DNA of 64,000 nt from Actinomycetes bacterium. Its GTDB lineage: Bacteria; Actinomycetota; Acidimicrobiia; Acidimicrobiales; SZUA-35. Location: contig JAAETV010000683.1 in the NCBI GenBank assembly GCA_024227975.1, positions 1 through 64,000 of the forward strand, written 5' to 3'. This document shows, piece after piece, positions 16,786-23,560 of this stretch. The translations under genes were made by a program, and so were the position numbers. The notes under the pieces were generated by a model that saw nothing but the letters and a program-made list of their open reading frames with translations, was not told where the DNA came from and ran no database searches. The stretch's first letter is position 1; each line of letters begins with the position of its first letter.

Positions 16786-17643
16786 GTGATGCGATTGAGG
16801 AGGCGACAATCTGAGACGGACGACGTCCCCGAGACCATCGCTGGCTCCGACCGCGACCACGGCGACTTCGCTTCCGTTCTCGACCGCGAGCTCAACGACC
16901 CTACCCCGCTGATCGACTCCCACGAACCGTCATCTGCTACCTCTCCGACCGAATCGGACGGCATTTCACCAGGCGAACGAGACTCAGGGACCAACGACTC
17001 CACCGTGAATGAATCGGCTGATGAGCCAGCTGACGATGATTGGCACCACCCAGACTCCGTCGACTTCTGGGCCGGCTACGACGAGGCCTGTGCCGTCGCT
17101 GACCTGTTCGCCGTCCCCCCTGCGGCGATGATCGCCGTCGTCGGACCCTTGAGCTCGGTGGCTGATGTAGTCGACGGGATCCGCAGACGACATTGGGACG
17201 GTGAAAGCGAAGTCGTACTGCTGACCGATCGAGCTCATGGCGCCTGCAATCTCGACCGAACAGATCCGAAGCCCTGGACCGTTGTCCGCCGACCGGATGA
17301 CCTGGTGGCAACCCTCGATCATGATAAAGGTGATGCCCCGCTCCTCGTGATCGATGTGCCAGGTGAGCTCCCGAACTGGATCCGATCTCTGATCGGGTCA
17401 TTGCGAAGCGGTGGCCTCGGCCTTGTTCACTATGTGCTCGATGGTGACCCGACCGACGAGGACCTGGCTACCTGGCACGGTCAGCTCGGCCGGCCATCGG
17501 TCCTCGACCTGGCTTCGCCCATCGAACCGGATCGCGCCATGGAGCTCCTCGATCGGGGCGAGCCAATTGCCAGCATCAGTGGTGTCGGGCTCAGCGCAGA
17601 ACTCCTCCTGGCCCTGAAAATGGAGTCACAGCCTGACGTCTGA
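16786..17643 (+). CDS. FlhF-like pseudo-GTPase paralogue following flhB
   Basis: A 285-residue soluble protein of unknown function. Residues 1-90 are acidic and low-complexity. Residues 110-280 match the C-terminal domain of the FlhF-like protein at 25584-26822, for example LLVIDVPGELPNWIRSLI against LLVIDVPAELPIWVAPLI and the ending IASISGVGLSAELLLAL against VATIAGVDLSAALLLAM. The order of motifs recalls an SRP-type GTPase, but the P-loop is replaced (VVGPLSSVADVV, no GKT) and the G4 TKxD is absent, so it should not hydrolyse GTP. Unlike the longer paralogue it has no FlhF N-domain. Start GTG with AAGGGTG upstream. Confidence 0.75.
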   Translation: MMRLRRRQSETDDVPETIAGSDRDHGDFASVLDRELNDPTPLIDSHEPSSATSPTESDGISPGERDSGTNDSTVNESADEPADDDWHHPDSVDFWAGYDEACAVADLFAVPPAAMIAVVGPLSSVADVVDGIRRRHWDGESEVVLLTDRAHGACNLDRTDPKPWTVVRRPDDLVATLDHDKGDAPLLVIDVPGELPNWIRSLIGSLRSGGLGLVHYVLDGDPTDEDLATWHGQLGRPSVLDLASPIEPDRAMELLDRGEPIASISGVGLSAELLLALKMESQPDV

Positions 17644-17721
17644 GGTTGCAGGCCAGGAGGGTCGACCACACGGCGATCGCATACCTCGCCGTGACCGACC
17701 GAACAGCTAAGATTGGTCGCC

Positions 17722-18159
17722 ATGTTCGTCGAGTCAAGCCGGTTCGGGTCCTTCGAGGTCCAAGACGACCGGGCACTCACCCTCAAAGAGGGCCTCCTCG
17801 GGTTCCCCGATTCAACCACCTATGTCGTTGTAGAAGTCGAAAACAGCCCCTACGTCTGGCTCCAGAGCGCAGACGAACCGAGTGTCGCCTTCCTGGCCAC
17901 CTCCCCCTTTACCTTCTTCCCAAGCTACGACCTCGAGCTCAGCGACGAGGAACAGCAATCGCTCGGCGTAGATGACGTGCTCCAAGTCGAGGTGCTCACC
18001 CTGCTGACCGTCCATAGGGTCGACGACGAGCCTCAGACCATCACGGCAAATCTGTTGGGCCCGATCGTGATCAATGTCGAGAACCGGGAGGCCAGTCAGC
18101 TGGTCCTCGACGACGCTGACTATTCGACTCGTGAGCCACTGGTCCCGGAGCTGGCGTAG
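17722..18159 (+). CDS. fliW: Flagellar assembly factor FliW
   Basis: FliW is an allosteric antagonist of CsrA; it is itself held by flagellin, so filament export frees FliW to release flagellin mRNA from CsrA. The protein (145 residues from ATG 17722; a TTG three codons upstream is less likely) has family features: FGSFEV..DRALTLKEGLLGFPDST near residues 10-30, SPYVWLQSADEPSVAFLATS and the C-terminal ITANLLGPIVINVENREASQ. The next base after its stop begins csrA. Confidence 0.96.
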   Translation: MFVESSRFGSFEVQDDRALTLKEGLLGFPDSTTYVVVEVENSPYVWLQSADEPSVAFLATSPFTFFPSYDLELSDEEQQSLGVDDVLQVEVLTLLTVHRVDDEPQTITANLLGPIVINVENREASQLVLDDADYSTREPLVPELA

Positions 18160-18420
18160 ATGCTCGTCCTCTCCCGCCGCCAAGCCCAGTCGATCGTCAT
18201 AGGTGGTGACATCGTCATCACTGTCGTCTCGATCCGGGGTGATCAGGTCCGCATCGGCATCGATGCACCCCGCTCGGTCGCGGTTCACCGCCAAGAGGTG
18301 GCCATTGCCATCGAGGCTGCCAACAAAGAGGCGCTGGCCAGCGCCGATATCGACCCGTCGGTTCTTCCCAGTCCGGCGACACCGGCGGGCCCGAAACAAA
18401 CCGACCCCTCGTCGGCCTGA
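18160..18420 (+). CDS. csrA: Translational regulator CsrA
   Basis: CsrA dimers bind GGA-containing hairpins at ribosome-binding sites and repress translation, mainly of flagellin in Gram-positives. Residues 1-48 are a full CsrA core (MLVLSRRQAQSIVIGGDIVI, GIDAPRSVAVHRQEV) with the RNA-contacting Arg in HRQEV. A tail of about 35 residues (Pro/Ser-rich) extends it to 86; in Bacillus-type CsrA the C-terminal extension is where FliW acts. It starts immediately after fliW, and candidate targets are the two flagellin leaders in this window. Confidence 0.97.
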   Translation: MLVLSRRQAQSIVIGGDIVITVVSIRGDQVRIGIDAPRSVAVHRQEVAIAIEAANKEALASADIDPSVLPSPATPAGPKQTDPSSA

Positions 18421-18480
18421 CTACTCCGAGCGTGAGCGCCCTGGTCGACCAGCGCTCGATGGGTCGGGAGTCGCCGGACG

Positions 18481-18520
18481 CCCGCTGACAGTCGCGCTCT
18501 TGACGCGAACCGCCAGCGGG
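18481..18520. terminator. Bidirectional terminator-like hairpin between csrA and flagellin 2
   Basis: Nested arms CCCGCTG/CAGCGGG (18481-18487 and 18514-18520) and TCGCG/CGCGA (18492-18496 and 18504-18508) between two convergent genes. No T run on either side. The remaining intergenic sequence to 18606 shows only a shorter CCCCT/AGGGG repeat. Confidence 0.45.
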
Positions 18521-18606
18521 CTGGTGCCCTGCGAAATGGTGGGCCGGTACTCCCCTGGTGATCGATAGGGGCCGGACGGGATCCGACTCCTATCTGCCGG
18601 TACCTA

Positions 18607-19425
18607 CTATCCGAGAAGTCGGAGGACCGACTGGGGGATGGCGTTGGCCTGACCCAACATGGCCGTACCAGCCTGCGCCAGGATCTGGCTCTTGGTGAAC
18701 TCGACCATCTCTGATGCCATATCGGTGTCACGGATCCGTGACTCCGAGGCGGCCAGGTTCTCGGTCGTCACCTGGAGGTTCCGAATCGTCGACTCGAACC
18801 GGTTCTGGACTGCACCAAGCGCACCTCGACTGGTCGAGACAAAGTCGATGGCAGCATCGATGGCCTCGATCGAGGTCCTGGCGTTGGCTGAAGTGTCAAC
18901 GGTCAAGGCCGTCAGGTCCGACCCACCAAGGGAGGTGTTGTCGAGTAGCCCGACCGTGGTCGTGATCTGACCACCAGTACCTTCTGAGCCAACCTGGAAG
19001 CTGAGGGCGGTTGCGGTGAAGACGGGGGCCCCGCTGAAGGTCGTATCGGTCCCGATGCGCCCGACCTCGGCGGCCAGGGCATCGATCTCGGACTTGATCG
19101 CGGTACGAGCGGCGACGTCGTTGGTGTCGTTGGCGGCCTGAACTGACAGGTCACGCATACGGCCCAACATATTGTGGACCTCACCCAACGCGCCTTCGGC
19201 GGTCTGAGCGAAGCTGATGCCGTCCTGGGCGTTCCGGGTCGCTTGTCGCAGACCCGAGACCTCAGCCCGAAGCTTCTGAGAGATAACCAGACCAGCAGCG
19301 TCATCGCCTGCCCGGTTGATCCTGAACCCTGAAGACAACTTCTCCAGGCTCTTACCCAGGTTCGTGTTCGACATACCCAGGTTGCGGTTGGCGTTGAACG
19401 CCATGACGTTGTTATTGATTCGCAT
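18607..19425 (-). CDS. Flagellin 2
   Basis: Second intact minimal flagellin, 272 residues, with D0/D1 helices only (MRINNNVMAFNANRNLGMSN at the start, VLRLLG at the end). By my count it has 13 substitutions from flagellin 1, concentrated at about residues 105-140 and 200-215, the parts expected to face the filament surface. It is convergent with csrA and has its own leader with a CsrA-type hairpin. Two near-identical flagellins could build a mixed filament or be differently expressed. Confidence 0.97.
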   Translation of the reverse strand: MRINNNVMAFNANRNLGMSNTNLGKSLEKLSSGFRINRAGDDAAGLVISQKLRAEVSGLRQATRNAQDGISFAQTAEGALGEVHNMLGRMRDLSVQAANDTNDVAARTAIKSEIDALAAEVGRIGTDTTFSGAPVFTATALSFQVGSEGTGGQITTTVGLLDNTSLGGSDLTALTVDTSANARTSIEAIDAAIDFVSTSRGALGAVQNRFESTIRNLQVTTENLAASESRIRDTDMASEMVEFTKSQILAQAGTAMLGQANAIPQSVLRLLG

Positions 19426-19427
19426 GA

Positions 19428-19453
19428 GCTCTTGTCATCCTTCCTTGCAGAGC
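19428..19453 (-). promoter_or_regulatory. CsrA-type operator hairpin in flagellin 2 leader
   Basis: In the mRNA GCUCU pairs with AGAGC around the 16-nt loop GCAAGGAAGGAUGACA. The loop shares CAAGGAAGGAU with the flagellin 1 leader while both arms differ, yet complementarity is kept. The structure ends two bases before the AUG. The GGAAGGA in the loop is also the best Shine-Dalgarno candidate. Confidence 0.7.
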
Positions 19454-19486
19454 ACCTTGACCCGCCCAATCCGTTGGACTGCGGTC

Positions 19487-19502
19487 ACCGAGATATCTCG
19501 GT
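19487..19502. promoter_or_regulatory. Perfect 16-bp palindrome upstream of flagellin 2
   Basis: ACCGAGATATCTCGGT is its own reverse complement. It lies just downstream of the predicted transcription start of flagellin 2 and shares its AGATATCTC core with the flagellin 1 upstream region. It may be a dimeric regulator's operator or a 5'-end hairpin of the mRNA. Confidence 0.45.
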
Positions 19503-19509
19503 ACTCAAC

Positions 19510-19537
19510 CGATCGGCCCCAGGGGGTCAATCGAAAG
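19510..19537 (-). promoter_or_regulatory. Possible sigma-28-type promoter of flagellin 2
   Basis: A good -10 (GCCGATCG, 19510-19517) is preceded by 16 bases and CTTT (19534-19537), which fits the CTCA-type -35 at two of four positions. Transcription would start near 19503, giving a leader of about 78 nt that begins with the palindrome. Confidence 0.35.
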
Positions 19538-19637
19538 GAACTGGCCAAGAAATGGCTCACCCGACCCATGATCAAGTCCAATGACCCAGCAGCTCAGGCC
19601 ATTCCTCGAAGCCGCCGAGAGCTCGTATTCCCCGTAC

Positions 19638-20540
19638 TCAGCGCAGGAAGTCGATTAGTGAACGGCTGAGGCCACGGGCAGTAGCCGCCAAAGTCGCCTC
19701 ATAGCTACCTTCAGCGGAACGGAGACGAATGATGGCTTCGGCCATGTCAGTGTCGCGGATCTGCGAGACATTGGCCTGGACAGCCAGGGTTTCGCCACCA
19801 TGACGGTGCCCGGCGGCGTCGAGCTGCTGGCTGACAGCACCGACCCTTCCTTGAGCCGAGCCGACCCTGGCCATGGCAACGTCTACGGCCTCGATCCCGA
19901 CGCGAACCTCGACGAGGTCGCCAATATCTACGGCATCAGCCAAGGCCTGCAGGGCCTCGAACACCGACCCGTTCATTGGGTCGCCGGGGTCCGAAGTGCC
20001 GAACACCTCGGGACCGGTAGCACCGACCGCAACGACCTCATTGCTGTCGATGGTGCGTTCGACCGCTCCGTTGTCGCCAAGATAGAGACCGTTGGTGTCA
20101 TAGGCTTGAGGGGTGTCTTCGGTCCCAGCGAAGATGGCACGGCCCGACACCTTTGTGTTGCCAATGGTCAACAGCCCGTCGGCGATGGATCGGATGTCGG
20201 AGGCCAGCGCACTGCGCTCAACCGATCCCATGATGCCGTTTCCGGCTTGAACAGCCAGGGTCTTGGCCCGACCCAGATTGTTGGCCGCTGACTGAAGGGC
20301 CTGATCGGCGGTCCCGATCCAGATTCGAGCGTTGTCGCCGTTTCGCTGGTATTGATCAATACGTTGGAGTCGCACCTCGTGGCGAAGGAGGCTGGCTGTC
20401 GCCGTCGGGTTGTCGGACGGCTGGTTCATTTGGAGGCCCGAGGAGAGGGCCCGCTCAACCTCGGCTATCCGGGTCCGGCCCTCCGCGATCCAGGTGCGAC
20501 GGATGTTCGCCATTCCGGAATCAGTGACGCGTACGGTCAT
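19638..20540 (-). CDS. flgL: Flagellar hook-filament junction protein FlgL
   Basis: FlgL is the second junction protein between hook and filament. 300 residues; flagellin-like N-helix (MTVRVTDSGMANIRRTWIAE, LSSGLQMNQPSDNPTATASL) and C-helix (VSQIRDTDMAEAIIRLRSAE, then YEATLAATARGLSRSLIDFL). It lies nine bases after flgK in fliA-flgN-flgK-flgL. No strong terminator is evident in the 212 bp to flagellin 2. Confidence 0.95.
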   Translation of the reverse strand: MTVRVTDSGMANIRRTWIAEGRTRIAEVERALSSGLQMNQPSDNPTATASLLRHEVRLQRIDQYQRNGDNARIWIGTADQALQSAANNLGRAKTLAVQAGNGIMGSVERSALASDIRSIADGLLTIGNTKVSGRAIFAGTEDTPQAYDTNGLYLGDNGAVERTIDSNEVVAVGATGPEVFGTSDPGDPMNGSVFEALQALADAVDIGDLVEVRVGIEAVDVAMARVGSAQGRVGAVSQQLDAAGHRHGGETLAVQANVSQIRDTDMAEAIIRLRSAEGSYEATLAATARGLSRSLIDFLR

Positions 20541-20549
20541 GACAGCCTC

Positions 20550-21947
20550 CTATCGCCCGACCAAGCCGGTTGAAGTCACCAGCGTCTGTAGCGTCTTGTC
20601 GATGGCCGTCATCACTCGTGCCGCCGCCTCGTATGACCGTTGGGCCGTGATGAGATCGGTTAGTTCCTCGTCCAAGCTGACTCCGCCTGCGGAGATGGCC
20701 AGATTGGTGGCCTGATCGCTTGCCGCTTCGGCGACAACCGCACTTCCTTTGGCCGTCGAAACCCGGGCAGCCAACGAGCCGACCAGCTCGGCGAACTGTC
20801 CAACGGGGCCTGTTGGCGCCTCAGCCAGCAGGGCCATGGTTCGGGCATTGCTGTTGTCGAGTCGACCAACGCCGGTGGCCGCGGCCGCGATCTTGTCGGT
20901 CTGACCTATGACGTCGGGCGACAGGTAGAGCTGGCCCCGTCCCGGGCCAGCTTCGAAGAAGTTCAGCCCACTCGAACCGTCAAGTCCAGCCCCGGCCTGA
21001 TGGACGGTGTTGACATCATCGACCAGGCTATAGGAGACGGTGTCGAGGTCCTGCTTGGCATCGGGGACGGAGATGTTGACAGCAACCAGGATGGCTGCCA
21101 GGCTACCGCTCTTCACATTCAGCTCTCGCCCGTTGTCGTTGATGACCGAGACCTTCTCGTAGCCGAGTACCCCCAGCCCGGGGTCAGCCTGGGAGTCCAG
21201 GGTCAGGCCGGACGAAGCCCCATTGCTGACCAGAAGCTGGCCGTCGAGTGAGATCGTGACCTGCCCGTTGCTGTTCTCGATCACAGTGATGTCAGCGTAT
21301 GTAGCCAACTCATCGACCAGTGTGTCCCGACGGTCGAGGAGGGCGTTTGGTTTGGCATCGACGTTGATCGCCCCCAGGATCTCGGAGTCAAGCACCGCTA
21401 TCTGTCCTGCCAGCTCGTTCATGGAGGTCACTGCGTCGCCAGCCTCGGAGACCGTCCTCTCACGGAGCTGATCGATCGTGGTTGCAGTCCGACTGAACCC
21501 ATCGGCTACGGCCTCGGCTCGTTGGAGGACAACCTGACGCAAGGCGGTGTCGTCGGGGGCAGAGGCCAGATCATCGAAGCTGTTGAACATGGCGTTCATC
21601 TGGTCGTGGATTCCACCGGAGTCGAGTCCACCAATGATCGACTCCAGCTCCTCCAGGACCCCGGCTGTCGAGCTTCGCTCAGCCGCAACACCACCCTGAA
21701 CACGAGCGTGCGAAGACAACACATGCTCTCGCAGGCGGGTCACGTCACTTGCTCTGACCCCTCCGCCTCGACCGACCCGGCCGCTGTACATACCACTCGC
21801 GAGGTTGTCGACTGGTGTGAACTCCACCCGCTGGCGGTGGTAGCCGGGGGTATTGACATTAGCGATGTTTTCGCTGATGACGTCCATTCGCTTCCGTTGG
21901 GCATTCAGACCCGAGTAGGCAATGGAGATGCCGCCGAAGTCACTCAT
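20550..21947 (-). CDS. flgK: Flagellar hook-associated protein FlgK
   Basis: FlgK is the first hook-filament junction protein. 465 residues; N-terminus ISIAYSGLNAQRKRMDVISE and NIANVNTPGYHRQRVEFTPV (axial motif), a large middle domain, and a C-terminal helix LDEELTDLITAQRSYEAAAR followed by VMTAIDKTLQTLVTSTGL. Sizes and order fit. It is three bases downstream of the flgN-like gene. Confidence 0.97.
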   Translation of the reverse strand: MSDFGGISIAYSGLNAQRKRMDVISENIANVNTPGYHRQRVEFTPVDNLASGMYSGRVGRGGGVRASDVTRLREHVLSSHARVQGGVAAERSSTAGVLEELESIIGGLDSGGIHDQMNAMFNSFDDLASAPDDTALRQVVLQRAEAVADGFSRTATTIDQLRERTVSEAGDAVTSMNELAGQIAVLDSEILGAINVDAKPNALLDRRDTLVDELATYADITVIENSNGQVTISLDGQLLVSNGASSGLTLDSQADPGLGVLGYEKVSVINDNGRELNVKSGSLAAILVAVNISVPDAKQDLDTVSYSLVDDVNTVHQAGAGLDGSSGLNFFEAGPGRGQLYLSPDVIGQTDKIAAAATGVGRLDNSNARTMALLAEAPTGPVGQFAELVGSLAARVSTAKGSAVVAEAASDQATNLAISAGGVSLDEELTDLITAQRSYEAAARVMTAIDKTLQTLVTSTGLVGR

Positions 21948-21950
21948 GGG

Positions 21951-22448
21951 TCAGATCCGTCCATCGAACAGAACGGCCGAGCCTGTTCCGGGGCGAAGCT
22001 GTCCGTCTTGGCCGTATGAGGGCCCCGACTCATCCTGGATCTGGCCATTGGCCTCGGCCAGGGCGTCGATCAGATGATGGAGGCCCGCTGCCCCCTCGGC
22101 CAGGGCCTGACTGTTTCGCTGACGCAGACGTGAGATACGGACGACGGTTGCTTCGAGCACAGCCTGCTGTTCGAGCAGGATCTCGGCCCACGGTTCATCG
22201 GCCTTGGCTGCAAGTTCCCCCAAGCCAGGGGCACCGGCCAGGAGGACCTCTCGCTCCAGGTCGAGCTCGTTGAGCACAGATGCGGTCTCGTCGAACAGCT
22301 CGGCCATTTGCAGCTGCCAGTCTTGGCGTCCAGAAGCCGAGACCATCAGCTGGACCTCGAGCAGGAACTCGAAACGGTCGAGGTAGGGCCGGTAGCGCCA
22401 TAGCAAACCGTTGAGACGGTTGTAGTCGATGGTGCCATGAACGGTCAT
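21951..22448 (-). CDS. flgN: FlgN-like export chaperone
   Basis: FlgN chaperones FlgK and FlgL. This 165-residue, mostly helical protein (LLEVQLMVSASGRQ, LEREVLLAGAPGLGELAAKA, LLEQQAVLEATVVRISRLRQ) sits right before flgK, where flgN is found in most genomes; sequence similarity is modest, so the name rests on helix pattern and position. The start is ATG 22448; a longer reading frame begins inside the fliA stop region but has an unrelated extension. Confidence 0.7.
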   Translation of the reverse strand: MTVHGTIDYNRLNGLLWRYRPYLDRFEFLLEVQLMVSASGRQDWQLQMAELFDETASVLNELDLEREVLLAGAPGLGELAAKADEPWAEILLEQQAVLEATVVRISRLRQRNSQALAEGAAGLHHLIDALAEANGQIQDESGPSYGQDGQLRPGTGSAVLFDGRI

Positions 22449-22501
22449 AGAGACAGGCTCGGCATTCGTGAAGCAAATGTTAGCGTTCGGGCCTAGCCGG
22501 C

Positions 22502-23326
22502 CTAGCCGGTGAAGGAGATACCCTTGCCTGCCGCCAACCGATCCCGCCAACTGCGAGACGTCACCAGCGACTGGTTGAAGGCCCGCTGGCGACTAGAACG
22601 GGTGCTCTTGCCATCGGACACGTTGCCGTAGACCTCATCGAGCGCACCCTTCAACATGGTCAACGCTTCGTCTTTGATCTGGCTGGCCCGAGATTGGGTC
22701 ACTCCGAGAAGGGTGCCTAGGTCAGTCATGGTCTTGCCTTCGAAGAAGTAGCCGACGACAACCAACCGATGGCGATCGGATAGGAGACCGACGCCATCCC
22801 GAAGGTAGCCGACCAGCTCCTGGTCATCGACGATGTCCTCGACCAGGTCGCCGCGGTCAATAACGGTCGCTGACAGAGGAGTCGGGCTGCCGTCTTCGGA
22901 GCCGATGGCTCGATCGAGCGAGTCGAGCCTGGCCTTCAGGATGTCCTGGCGGAGCCGCTCGATCTGACTGCGATCGACACCGAGCTGGCGACTAGCAGCC
23001 TCGACGCGGGGGGAGGGGCCTTGATCCTCGACATCAGACAAGCGGCGCTCCATGGCCCGGACCGAGCGTGGGGCCCAGTCAGATCTGCGCAACATGTCGA
23101 GGATGGCCCCTTCGATCCGGCGGCCGGCGAAGGTCGAAAAGGCAGCGCCATTGGTCGAGTCAAAGCGGACCGTGGCTGTGATCAGCCCCATGACGCCGGT
23201 CTGCACGAGGTCATCACGGCTGTAGCTCGACGGCAGGCTGGACGCGATCCGGTTGACGATGTGCTCGACGAGGGGGACGTTCGTCAGAACCATCTCCCTT
23301 TGCTCATCCGTGAGAACCGTGGTCAA
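22502..23326 (-). CDS. fliA: Flagellar sigma factor FliA (sigma-28/WhiG type)
   Basis: Sigma factor for late flagellar and chemotaxis genes. 274 residues with region 2 (NVPLVEHIVNRIASSLPSSY, SRDDLVQTGVMGLITATVRF, FSTFAGRRIEGAILDMLRRS), region 3 (RVEAASRQLGVDRSQIERLR) and region 4 with helix-turn-helix (LGTLLGVTQSRASQIKDEAL). The start is TTG, placed six bases after AGGAGG; a TTG 18 codons upstream is rejected because it lies in the predicted promoter. No FlgM-like anti-sigma gene is recognised in the window. A 45-residue tail follows region 4. Confidence 0.95.
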   Translation of the reverse strand: MTTVLTDEQREMVLTNVPLVEHIVNRIASSLPSSYSRDDLVQTGVMGLITATVRFDSTNGAAFSTFAGRRIEGAILDMLRRSDWAPRSVRAMERRLSDVEDQGPSPRVEAASRQLGVDRSQIERLRQDILKARLDSLDRAIGSEDGSPTPLSATVIDRGDLVEDIVDDQELVGYLRDGVGLLSDRHRLVVVGYFFEGKTMTDLGTLLGVTQSRASQIKDEALTMLKGALDEVYGNVSDGKSTRSSRQRAFNQSLVTSRSWRDRLAAGKGISFTG

Positions 23327-23357
23327 CGCAAGCCTCCTGCCAGCATCGGTACAAGAG

Positions 23358-23385
23358 GTGTCGGCGCGACCGAGGGTCAACTTTA
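23358..23385 (-). promoter_or_regulatory. Sigma-28-type promoter of fliA-flgN-flgK-flgL
   Basis: Minus strand TAAA (23382-23385), 16 bases, GCCGACAC (23358-23365). It is nearly the textbook WhiG/FliA promoter and implies autoactivation of fliA. Start near 23351, leader about 25 nt containing AGGAGG. Confidence 0.65.
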
Positions 23386-23560
23386 CGAATCCGTCGGCGT
23401 TGCTGGCCTCGGGCCGTCAGCCTTAGTTTCGACCGCGAGGTGCCGATCTATCACCTGATTGTTGAAGCCCTCGGGATGAGGGTGTCGATGGCCATGGACG
23501 GCTACTCGAATCGGAACACCATCGGCCTAGCCGACGCCCGGTTCGAACGGAGCGAGGTAC

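Noticed and set aside
23440..23560. Sigma-28-type promoter for flhA
   Set aside because: GCCGATCT near 23443 has no acceptable -35 at 15-16 bases, so flhA control stays open.
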